This document shows, piece after piece, positions 12,901 through 24,900 of a stretch of DNA of 64,000 bases (the stretch's first letter is position 1; every line of letters starts with the position of its first letter). Source of the DNA: Trissonchulus latispiculum (lineage: Eukaryota > Nematoda > Enoplea > Enoplida > Ironidae); assembly GCA_030248195.1 (NCBI GenBank), contig JASAND010008634.1:35960-99959 (forward strand), read 5' to 3'. The notes under the pieces are model-generated. The model saw only the letters and a list, made by a program, of their open reading frames with translations, was not told the DNA's origin and did not search any database. The translations under genes and the position numbers were made by a program.

Positions 12901-15900
12901 CTTATTACGATGTTACTATGTGGTTGCGCTGCAGTGGAGTGCTGCAGAAGTACAGCACGGCCTATAACTAGCTACAGAAAACTTGCAATCTCTGAAATTT
13001 TGTAGGCAGGTGCAGAATAATAGCATTGAAAATCGTGCCGTATGAGTTTCCTTCACCGACAGTAAAGTTTGCATCTGGTTGCGCTGCAGTAGAGAGCTAC
13101 TGAAGTACAGCACGGCCTATAACTAGTTACAGGTAAGTTGCAATCGTCCGAACTTTTGCACGCAAGTGCGGCTGAGCATAGCAAATCGTGCTGTATGAGT
13201 TTCCTTCACCTACAGTAAAGTTTGCATCTGGTTGCGCTGCAGTAGAGTGCTGCTGAAGTACAGCACGGCCTATAACTAGCTACAGGTAAGTTGCAATCGT
13301 CCGAAATTTAGTATACAAGTACGGAAGAGCATTGCAAATTGTGTTTTATGAGTTTCCTTCACTGACAGTAAAGTTTCCATTTGGTTGCGCTGCAGTAGAG
13401 TGCTATATGCTATATACAGCAACTAAACCTATTGCAGCCATGGGTACTGGATGTTGGATTTCTGTCAAAATAGAGAAAAGGGAAGAACTTGTAACTTTCC
13501 AGGCTTCTTTGTTCTGTACTTTCGGTTGACGATTAATGATTGGCGGAATTTTTAAAGTTTCTTTCACGCAGCTTTAACGTTTTTGCTTTTTACTGAGAAC
13601 CTTAAAAATGAAATATGACAAGAATAAAAATGCTCCGGTGGAGCATGAAAAAGCTAAGAGCTAAGCTAAAAGTAGGTGATTTAGTTCAAATTAGCGAAGC
13701 AAAAGGACTTTTTGCTAAAGGATACTTGCCAAACTGGTCTGAAGAAATTTTCAGAATTACCAAAATTACCAAAATCACAACAAATGCATTTCCAGCAATG
13801 TATCACCTGGCAGATCTAAAAAATAAAAAACTAGAAGGCAGATTCTACGAGGAAGAGCTGCAAGAAGTTACTGAGCTTGAATCATAGTGGATAGAAAAAA
13901 ATCATGAAAACTAGGAAGCTGCGATTAAAAACAGAATATTTTGTAAAGTGGTTAGGCTGTCCAGAAAAGTTCAATAGCTGGGTTCGACAAACTGATGGAT
14001 TTTTACCTGCAACTTCCTAGTAACACAAATGACTTTGTTGATAACAAATTATACAACTTTCGAGTGAAATTACTGCGCCGTATCGATCTAGATGGTGAAT
14101 GGGAAGTGGCACTAGTCGAGTTTTTGTGCCCAGTAACGTGGCACAATTTGTATCAGATGCTGATGCAACGATTGAAGTAACATTTTCAGACGGAAGTAGC
14201 AAAACAAAAACAATACGAATATATACATGGACTATGTGAAGCTATCAACTACACTGTTGGACATATGAAAATGATACTGGAGAAACTGCTGAATTGAAAT
14301 TACGTACGATACTCACAGACAGCGTACAATATTTAAAGTATACGATGATCCAGATAACACTGAGCACCCAAACTTTAGTAGTTTAAAACTCAGCAAAAGA
14401 CTTGCGTATGTGCTGGGTTATTTCTTAGGTTGCGAAATATGTTTTATCTCTTAATTTGTATAAACAATGAATTTAGAATGAAAACATTAGAGAAATTTGC
14501 ATTTGATCGAATAGTTAGTCATTTAATCGAAAAGTAACATGATTATTCCTCCATATTTTTTATTCTGGTTAATTGGAAATCGGTTTTACCAATATTTTTG
14601 CTAAAAAGGCGAGAGGTTTCATTTCATGTTCAATAAATCAAATTGGCTGGTTCCAGTTACTTTACCTAGTGGACAGCGTTACAGAAGATTATCTTACTCG
14701 ACTAGAAGTAATCAATTTTACACTGAATTTTCCCGGATGGGAAATACTGTAGAATTTGAACATGTAGACGCTCACGACTCTCCTGTAAGACAAGTGTGGA
14801 TATATTTTATGCAGGGCTTTTTAAACATCGTCCTTTTGAAAGCGTTGTTGGTAGTATTCTGCAATTCGCTATAGCTGACGAATGGCGATCTGTTTTTGTC
14901 ACCATTAGACGTTTCAGTGTTTGAAGGTTCAAGCAATCCCAAGATGATCTTGAGTTTTAAAACTCACTATCGTTAATTTAAGTGGGTAACCTTTGCTTGG
15001 ATTATTCCAGGGTATTTTTTAGGGAATTTTTCGGGGGGGGGCTTCCCGGGGGGGGGGAAGAAATTTTCGGTGGGGGGGAGATTTGTTGCATAAATGAGCC
15101 AAAAAAGGTATTTTTGGCGTATTTTGCATGGTGAAACGCTAAAAGTTCTCAAAAATGCCAGGATTTAGCTAAAAATAGCTATTTTTACGAAAAAATCTTC
15201 GGCGAAGCCTAAAAATTTTTGAAAATTGGCCTATTTTTGGTAAAAATTTGGGCCTCCAAAAAATCCCGGGGGGAACCAAAAAATCCCGGGGGGGGAAAGC
15301 AAAAATCCCGGGAGGGGGCGATTTCGGGGGGGAGGCCCGCCCCCCCCTGTAAAAAATACCCTGTTATTCAAGACACGTTGGCAATTGGACAAACATAGCA
15401 ATCCATATGAAAGCTGCTCAACAATTTAGTGAAATTTTTACCAGTTCAAGTACTACGCATCCACTTTCGTTTGAATGCTGCAAGAAACAGATGCAGTCAA
15501 TTTCTCAGTAAAAAGAGCACTGCTACAGCATACACGATGTTTGCTTATTTGGATAAATTTGTTGTTTCAGAGTGCAGAAGCTCGAAACTATTTGCAGCGA
15601 CAGTCTGATTATATGGTTACATAAAGATATGGTTACATGCTCAAGTAGGATCCAGCAGATTTTATACTTGTTGGCGGTCTGGAACATTCTTAATATTATT
15701 AAGTGGAAGCTGCTTGCTTGCTGGCTTGGACGTCAACCGATTGGGCGGCATGTTATCGTCCTCCGAAAATCATTTTTTCGTCGACTAAACTTTTATAAAC
15801 GAAGTCAGATAACGGTTCCGTAATGGACATCTACGGATAATGATTCCTTTTATTCACGATTTATAGGGGATGGAAGCGGTTTTGTTGAAATGAAGCATGA

Positions 15901-18900
15901 CTGCAATTTTATCATGACATGACATCACGTGAGTGGTGACGTCTCTTCAACTAATCGCTACACAGATGTTTGGATAGTCTTTCCGGCTAATGACGAAAAC
16001 CTATTATCCAATTGTTTGGGACTTATGGATCCATTGTTATGTTCTTTGTATGGGACAATTCTTACAGTTCTTAGAGCTATGGATGTGTTTAATTACGAAA
16101 TTAACGAAACAAATTGTTAGTTTGCAAAACACATTTGAGCACTCAAAAAAAGAATAAATTATATATTTAGAGTTGGAAAACTTTGGTTTCAACCTGTGTT
16201 TTTCGTCGAAACTTTTTGCGAACTTTTACGCAGTCCTCCAAAATTTTTTGCGGAATTTCGCAAATAATTGCGAAATAGTTATTTTTTAGTATTTTAAAGA
16301 TAACTAATGAATTTTAGTAATTTGGGTGTATTAAAACACATTTTAAATATTTAACGCATGGTATTAACCAAGTTATATCTATTTTTCGAAAGTCGAAGCA
16401 TGTATAAGCGTGTTTTACAAGTATACTTGATAGTGAAGAGACGCGGGGGTCTGGGGGCGGAACCCCCATAAGCTGAGAAAATTTTGTGAAACCGAGGAAA
16501 ATCCTTAGTGGAAATTCTCAAAAGTTTAGTTTCGACTGTCAGTAAAATCCTAAGATACAAGCAAACTGCTAATAGGTTAATAATGGTTTAAAATTATGGT
16601 ATGTTATGGTTTCAAGGCTAAAAGAATTTCATTGCATAGCTGTCACTAGGCATTCTAACTCGGCTAAGATTGAAAGGTGTCTACGTATATAGAAATACGC
16701 ACCGACGGCGCGAAATTTTTTGAGAATTTTCTTCAAAAAGTATCAGAAACACGTTTATTTTTCATCTGAGACAACTGAAAATGACTACTCAAAGATAAAA
16801 TTTTTTGCGGAACTTTACGCAGAGCTCCGAAAAAAGTTGCGGAATTTTCAGAAAAAGTGCGGAATTTCGCAGTTTTTTTCGCAAAAAAACACAGGTTTCA
16901 ACACTCTAGCAAATTAAACAGCTGGTTATCAAATTTATTAGTGTTGCAAATACAATAAATCGTAGAAGTAATGTTTAGCAGTTTTATTCTTGCTTGTATT
17001 GGGAAAATGTTTGCTAGATTTGAGTATTTCTTGTCTCATGCAAGTCGTGTTCATGGTGTGGTTATTTATTAGTTACATTGGTGGTATTCAAACTTTAGTA
17101 GGGTAAAGTAGTTCATATTTTATTTACTTGCTACACTAACAGTTGTAGCTAAGAGTAGAGTAAATTTTTCTTAGTAAGCCAAACGTTGCATTTATGACTA
17201 TCCCAGTCTTCTATTTTGATTCTAAACTAGATGACGCATTTACATTTTCTGTTATCACAGCTATGCAGAAATTAGGCATAAAATTTGAGATCCTGGATTT
17301 CGCTATGTTATTAATGGCATATGAAATATATCCATTTCGAATTTATTGTTCCCTTGATTTTACTGAAGTAATTTACTATTTCATCGAAACAAATCCCAGT
17401 TTCTTGGTAAATCCATAATACCAATGTATGCCTGCTAACATTAGATTATATGTTCACTTGAAATTCTCTATTGCCTTCTATACCATCAATAAGCCTAATC
17501 TCCTGGCTTTCGACAAGGGGTGTTGATGTCTTGATCAAAACAAAAACAATTTGTTTTCTGTTAATTTAGCAGTTATTAACGTTAAAGCTACATTTAAAGT
17601 GTATATCTGCGATGGTTTTACACTGCTATTTTTCACTCAATTTATACTCTCGAACTGGTAATAGACTGGTTCCCCTTTTTTTAATTTGAGCTATTTTGAC
17701 ACCAAGCCTATTTAAATTCCCCACGAATCAAATGAAAAATTCTTTAGCTTACGATGTTTCGAATCGTGATTGGTTTTATTTTCGTGTGCTACAGTGCACC
17801 GGGCGTTAACAGAATTCCCATTTCATTTAATACAGAACTGTCAACGAATGGAGTTGGCATCCTATTAGGAGCTGCTGTCCTACATAGATATATACATGCA
17901 AGATGCAAGTACGCAACCTGATTTCATTTCACCTGCTCAACTCGGTGAAGAAGAAGCAACTTCACTTCCACGAACACAAGTATCAACACAATTATTTACG
18001 CAGAACTTATTTTAAATAAAATAATATTCTGTATGCTACATTTTATTAATCAGTGAAAACTACACAAATTGGTTTCGATAAATCCGTCAGAAATTTTTAT
18101 GCCTCATTAGTGATTACGTAGCAAACAAGGATTTAAACAAAATTGCACACGGTCACAAAATTTAAACAATTGCACACGGTCACGCAAGAATCAAGCCTTT
18201 CATCTTATTAATTAAGTTTGTACAGATAAATGCTAAAAAACAGTAACACATCAACACATCATTGATATCAATATATACATCAACTCATTGACATCACAAA
18301 TTTATTTTTGTTTTGAAACGCCTTGCAATCTATGGTTGTCACGTTTCGGATATAAATCTAAGTTTGTCAATTTCTTAAGTTACTGCCATGTGTATCCATT
18401 TTTCTATTTATACAAACGGTGTTGCAAAGAATTCGCAATAATTGGGATATACAATTTTCCTATTTTCTCATTTTCAAATATTGCTTTGATACATAGTTTT
18501 AGAGTGTTGAATCTGGGCTTGGATTGGAATCAGAAGCGGATGAAGACATTTCATCCCAGCATGAAATCGGTAACGTCAGTTCTACAACTAACTACCCACA
18601 ATCCAGCTGATTCTGCATCGACCGGAAATCGAGTTAATTCTGCAAGAATTGACAATGACGCGGACGAGGCAGAGAGGACTCACAAATTCTTTGAATGCTG
18701 ATGGCAGTGCTCATGATACATCTACTCCAACTGACACTCCAAGTTCAATTGCAGGAGTTAACAGTTCACACAACACCCAGTTCTCATCACAAATCAGTAA
18801 TGCAGCAGGTGTTAGGACCAGGCAGCAGGTTTCAACCAGTAGTGAGACTAGGGCAAACTTCGCATCCCATTCAGTTGACATGGTGGTACAGCAGGTACAC

Positions 18901-21900
18901 CGTGATTATTGGGACAGCTTGATGGATGGGGGTAACCTCACTTGCAGTGCATGCCTGCTGCCGATAACAGTAGTACGCGAAATTGCGCAAACACATTGTT
19001 CACATTTCTTCACGAGCAGTGCATCCGTAGATGGACACGGAGGGTACACACCTGTCCCCAATGCCGCGAAGTGCTAAAATATTACATCGATTCACGTGGT
19101 AACATAATACGTATCCAGGTACACTCAGTTAGAATCTGCTAATGTAATGTCAATTAATAACACTATACTTAAAAATGTATTTATATAATAAATCACTGTT
19201 AAGAGCAAACATGCTTATGTTTACATGTACTCATTTATTTAACCTGATTGCTAAGTTAACTATAAACGTAATGAAGCATACTTTGAAAAAACTTAAAACA
19301 ATTATAAAATTACATTTCGCAAAACTGCGACTGATTACTACTTTTGTTTAAAGTTTATATTCCAGAGGACATCCGGACAGCTGCCGTCACGTTATTACGA
19401 TGAAATTGAACAGGATTTCCTTACTCTAGCTTCTTAACAGTGTAGGTTGTTGTTGTTGTTGTTGAGTTGGGTGGTCGTCATCGGTTTCCCATACACGGCG
19501 GCCATCAGATGAGGCCGCTCTCCCGGAGAAAGCCAAGAACTGCCTCCGGTTCCAATACTAAGCAGGTTAGGTTGGGGGACAGGCCGAGGAACTTGACACG
19601 GTGCATATCTAGGGCTGGGCAATCCAGAAGTAGGTGGGATAGTGTGCCTACTTCCTCGCCGCATGAGGTACAGTCAGGGGAAGGGTGGGCCGCTGGGTCA
19701 ATTAAATGCCGGTATTCAGACAGTAGCATGGATTTGCCAGTACGCAGCTGGCTTAGGATGATTCTATCTCTCCTCGGAAGTCCAGCTTCCAAGGCGGGCC
19801 TTGGAGGTCCGTTATCTCCATAGATAGCAAGGGTTCGCTATTGACTAATTGAGCCTAGCCACTGATTTTTAACATATCTCTTGATGGCCGATTTGGCAGT
19901 GGCATAGTCTATTGCCACCTCCGATTGGTTCAGATGACAACCAGCAGTTGCCAATTGGTCAGCAATTTCATTCCCTCTGATTCCCGAGTGGCCCGGAATC
20001 CACTGGATACTGCATTTTCTTAGGATGAGCTCCTTTAGACGCTTCCAGATATTCCAAGTGAGGGGACTGAAGGTAGTCCTGATTCCAGATTTTAAGAGTC
20101 TGACCACTGATTGCGAATCAGTCATGATTGCAATCAAAGCTGTTGGCTCAATGCGATGTTTGTTCTCAACCAGCCAATCAAGCCCTGCGCTTACAGCCGT
20201 AAGTTCTGCTCTGAAGCTGTTGCAAGTAGCACCAGCTGGCAAGGATATAGTTACGGGCTCTTTCAGGAATGATGACTCGATGTAGATTCCACTTCCACCT
20301 TCAGTCACACCGCCTTTGGCAGCGCCATCTGTCCAGACTTTGACAGAGGCGTGGCTGAGCGCAGCAAGCTCAGGCTCTGCAGCCCTCCTCACTTCAGGTG
20401 GGTCCGTTCGGCTGGAGGAGGTGGAGAGAACATCATTGACACTTGCTGCTAGACTTCTTTCGTCAGGCCGGACAGAGTGGACCGGCAGTAGTGGTTCCCT
20501 CGGCAGATGTTCAACATTTGCATTGATAGCAGCGTTACGGCCGGTATCTGGCCAGGACTTCTGGGTCACCAGATTTCTGCGATTTCTAAGATCCAAGCAG
20601 ATGGTGGATCTGGGATTGTCCTCAGGGAGACGTAAAGACCTTTCTCTGGCTAGGGCAGCCAGCTCCTTCGTTCGGTGGCTAATCGGCATTAACTTGGCTT
20701 CTACCTGCAAAGCCTCTATCGGTGAGGCTTTCAAGCAGCCCGTGATGATGCGTGCTGCCTGGTTCTGAATTTTCCCGATAGTTTCTTGGTGAGTATGTGC
20801 TGATCCAGGCAGCCATGCTGCTGCGCAGTAGTCCATAGCCGACCTGATGTATGATAAATAGACAGATCTTCTTAGATCTTCTTTTGAGCTTCCCCAGTTG
20901 GTACCAGCTAGCTTAGATAGTGCCTGGAGTCTCGGCCACAGTTTTGCTTTCATTTTCTGAACATGTGGCCCAAAATTTAGGAGCCTGTCAAAGGTTATGC
21001 CCAGAAAGACGGGAGTCTTGTTGAATGGCAGATCCTGTCCAGCTAGTTTCAATGGAAGAGTCCGATTAGCTTCCTTGTTGTGAGTCGTAAAGATGGTATA
21101 TTCTGACTTGGTGACATTTATATCCTTTTTCCAGCGCTTCGCCCAGGCGTCAATCTGATTAAGCGCCAGCTGAAGGAGATCTGAAGCTTCATCCAGATTG
21201 CTGCTCTGCGTCCAGATGGCAAGATCATCTGCAAACAATGATATCTGCACATCTTGGGGCATATTTTCGGCAATATCATTGATGAAACAGATGAATAGGA
21301 GTGGAGACAGACCGCTTCCTTGAGGGACTCCATGGTGCATTCGCCTCAGTCTGCTATTGGATTCATTGACCTGAACTTTGGCCATTCTGTCACTTAGAAA
21401 GTTTTTGGTCCAGTTCAGGCAGCACCTCGGGATTCCCAACTTGTGAAGTTTCCACAGAAGAGCAGGTTTCCAGACAGTACCAAACACGCGCTTAAAGTCA
21501 GTAAGCGCCAGGTCAATAACATTGTAACAATAAGCGCCTTAAAGTCAATAACAGTGTAGGTTCACCAGGGACACCTACAATATGTCTGAAGAAGAAGCAG
21601 TAGAAAAAGTGTTGTCTTTACACCGAAACATTTTGGATCCGTTTCCCAAAATTGATATACACGCTTGTAATGTGATATATTAAATATGAATTGTTGGATG
21701 TCTGGATTTGTCATGGATAAATTGCATTCTTATCCATTTTAGAGTTACCTTAAATACATACTACATCACGCTTAACACTTAAAGCATTATATACCCTTTT
21801 TGGCTTTGTGTCACTTTGATTTAATTAGCTGTGTACTTTAAACTTATTTCTAGTATTTTGGATAAATTCTGGACAGAAAAAATAAACATTATTGATAGAC

Positions 21901-24900
21901 TGAGGCGCCATAACTGACATAGGATTCAGATGTGGCAATAATTAGATGGCAGTTTTGGTTAATTATTTTGTGAAAAACTAGTTAAAATATAAATTAAGGA
22001 TAGGCTGCTGAGCCAAAATTGGGATAGGATTCATATGTGGCATTAATTTGATGGCAGCTTTGATTAAGTATTAATTGAAGAATTGATAATAATAAAATTT
22101 ACAGATATTCTGCTGCGCCAGAACTGGGATAGAATTCATATGTGTTAATACTTTGATGGAGCTTTGATTAATTATTTCTTGAAAACTTGGTTAAAATACA
22201 CACTATAGATAGGCTGCTGCGCCAAAACTAAGATAGGATTCATATGTGGCGATAATGGCAGTTTGGATTAATTAATTTGTGAAAAAATGGTAAAAATTCA
22301 CGTTAAACATAGGCTGCTGCGCCAAAACTGGGAAATGTATACTACTACAATAGAGCTTGCGTCTGGTCGCTCTGCAGTACAGTGCTGCTGAAGTTCAACA
22401 CGTTCTATTATTGTTGTTGTTTGCTGCATTAGACATCACAGTGTGATGATCGTCACCCGAAGGATCAGTGTTAGCCAGAAAACTGGTCCCGTAAGGTTGG
22501 TCAAAAACAACTCAACCAAGTTCCCAGAAGGAGTCTCCAAGCCAGGTCGACATCACGACGGATGACGTCTCCTCCTTTTTAAGAAACATGTTCCGTCGGC
22601 GTTGCCATATCTGGCGGCTAGCCCGAGGAGCAGCACGCAACACAAGTCTTCAATGCAAAAACAACGGCAACAGCAGCCTTTACAACAAAGTGATACGAAC
22701 TCCAAATGTGCTGTTCAATGATATAGCCTACCTGGCTTATTCCTAGTGGGAGGGTTGCGTGGCCGCCCACCATTCGAGGAGCCCCCATAAATTTCTACCT
22801 CCCCCATAATCCCAAAAATTGCCAAATGTTACCATTTTCACCCTAAATTTTCAAAGAATTTTCCGACTTCACCGGATTTTTAACTAAATTTTCGCTATTT
22901 TAACTTAAAAACCCACAAAAATTCGAAACTGTTTTCAAAATTTATGTCCCCCCATCGATGGGGGCCTCCATGAAGCCCCCCAAGGAATAAGCCATTCTAC
23001 TACGGATGGAAACACAGCGATTGAGTTCGCGCTGTCCTCCTCCCGGTCCTTCCAATCCGCAAGACGGCTAAAACATTTGACGACTTTGTTAAGTACAGCA
23101 ACTAAAAACTATTGCAACCATAGGTTCGGATGTTGGATTTCTGTCAAAATCGAGAAAAAGGAAGAAATTCGAACTTTTCAAGTTTTTTTGTAGTAGGTTC
23201 AGTTGACGATTAGTGATGGACGGAATTTTTAAAATTTCTTTTATGAAGCTTTGACATTTTTACTTAAGGTTTACTGAGAATCTTAAAAATAGGACAAGAA
23301 TAAAAATGCTCCGATGGAGCATGAAAAATGCAATATGGGTGACACTGGGTTTCAAGCGTACAGAGGACTAGGTTTTAAAACGTTATATATATATATATAT
23401 ATGGGAGGTTGTAAATGCCAGGAGGTCTAGGTTAAAAGCGCACTAATATGGACCAGCTTGGCTGAACAACCCATATTCGCGGAAATTGCCCAGACAAAAC
23501 TCTGGCGGCAATCCTTCAGCAACAGTTTAACAATTTGTCAGCACGATTTTGCAGCTTTTACTATATATTATGCAGTTGTGCTCAATAATAAAGTGGAGCC
23601 GAAGCTGTATTCGCACTAACTTAGTAGAACATAGACAGAAAATAATATAACAGGTGCAGAATACAACGCTTTAACGTAACTATGTTACGTTGTTTATGTA
23701 TTTGAAATATTACGTTATATAAGCTTAACATTTCAAAATCGGCTGGAAAGCTGAAATAAGGAGCTTATATGCATGTGAGGAGTGAAACATGAGTAACCGC
23801 GAACTTGGGTTGTTCAGCGAAGCTGGTCCATATCATTGCGCTTTTAACCTAGTCCTCTTGCCATTTACAACCTGCCCATCCCATAGTAACGTTTTAAAAC
23901 CTAGTCCTCTGTTCATTTACACCTAGTGTCACCCGTATTACATTTTTCATGCTCCATCCGAGCATTTTTATTCTTGTCCTATTTCATTTTTAAGGTTCCC
24001 AGTAAACCTTTAGTAAAAATGTCAAAGTTTCATAAAAGAAATTTTAAAAATTAGACAAATCATTAATCGTCAACCGAAAGTATATACAGAACAAAGAAGC
24101 TTGAAAAGTTCCAATTTCTTCCCTTTTCTCTATTTTGAGCGAAATCCAACATGTCGTACCCATGGCTGCAGTAGCGTTTATATACTTGCTATATAAAGTG
24201 CCTGCTACATGCCTGCAGAATTTCAGACGATTGCAAGTTATCTGTAGTTAGTTATAGACCGTGCTGAACTTCAGCAGCAGTCTACTGGAGCGCAATCAGA
24301 TGCGAACTGTACTGTCAATGAAGAAAACTTACGTATTTGTAATGCTCTGCCGGACTTTATTATACAAAATTTCGGACGATTGCAACTTGCTTGTAGCTAG
24401 TTATAGGCCGTGCTGTACTTCGGCAGCACTCTACCGCAGCGCAGTCCTCGGTCCGCTTAAAACCTAGTGTCACCCGTATTGCATTTTTCACGCTCAATCG
24501 GAGCATTTTTATTCTTGTTCTGAACAAAAAATGCTTATTTACCCAAAGAAATTCTAGAATTAATCCAGATGATTGATGTTTCGAAGCAAAACATGCTATG
24601 TAGTTTTGTTTACCGCCCTAAATTTTTAGTTGGGAAGTTCGAAATATCGGTCAGTCGGCAGCCAATAGCTATATAACTCATTAATTTCAGGTTGTTGTAT
24701 ACGAGCTTTTGCGTTAGCTTGGACTTTCTACTGCACTCTGTATCCTGGCATTCTTTTAGTGGATCCCCCCACTTTTCGGTTCCCCCCTCCACTTTTCGGA
24801 GCCCCCCCCACTTTTCGGCAAGCCCCCACCCACTTTTTTGGGGGTCGCCCAAAAGTGTCAAAAAATTAGATTTTTGAGGTCAAATTTTCAAAAATTTTCT

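Larger units (their letters stand above)
11910..13651 (+). mobile_element. Composite repeat, copy C, inside the Polinton
   Basis: Cap hairpin 11910-11945, leader 11946-12600 (ending CTGAACACGATGAGCATAG), ~153 bp minisatellite (12640-13430), a unique segment (13430-13615) and the terminal string ACAAGAATAAAAATGCTCC with stem CTCC/GGAG at 13619-13647. The large foldback seen in copies A, B, D and E is absent. It joins an ATPase N-terminus to an integrase C-terminus, so Polinton sequence was lost at insertion or later. Confidence 0.7.
19449..21548 (-). mobile_element. 5'-truncated non-LTR retrotransposon, 2.1 kb
   Basis: The element is inserted in reverse. Its 3' tail (AAC)n lies at 19449-19462, and an exact 14-bp duplication TAACAGTGTAGGTT flanks it (19435-19448 and 21549-21562). 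It encodes the C-terminal half of reverse transcriptase, an RNase H domain and a terminal zinc-knuckle region. The well-preserved duplication and long open frame suggest it is young compared with the Polinton. Confidence 0.92.
8986..22346 (+). mobile_element. Degraded Polinton/Maverick element, 13.4 kb
   Basis: Large self-synthesising DNA transposons of this kind encode a packaging ATPase, integrase, capsid proteins, protease and protein-primed DNA polymerase. Seen here: inverted termini (AGTAGTATACATTTTCCCAG at 8989; inverted CTGGGAAATGTATACTACT ending at 22346) and flanking copies of ACAATAG at 8981-8987 and 22347-22353. Whether the duplication is 5, 6 or 7 bp is ambiguous because of a TAG repeat. 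Genes recognised on the plus strand are an ATPase fragment, integrase C-terminus, chromodomain, LPSN protein, C2H2 finger, NADAR and RING. No polymerase, protease or convincing major capsid gene was found, so this copy cannot be autonomous. Many ORFs have frameshifts and stops. Related Mavericks are known in other nematodes, where they carry cargo genes. Confidence 0.85.
22347..24518. mobile_element. Composite repeat, copy B, 3' part
   Basis: The minisatellite unit interrupted at 8985 resumes here (22347-22413), followed by nested insertions (22414-23090), the unique segment (23091-23290), a foldback (23294-23977), then inverted unique sequence and two inverted minisatellite units (24000-24440), and a last partial foldback arm ending TTATTCTTGT (24444-24518). 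The whole right side is thus a ~1.2 kb inverted structure around 23640. Confidence 0.7.

Noticed and set aside
20025..20768. Plus-strand ORFs of 86 and 150 codons
   Set aside because: They lie antisense to the RT/RNase H frame and have no domain.
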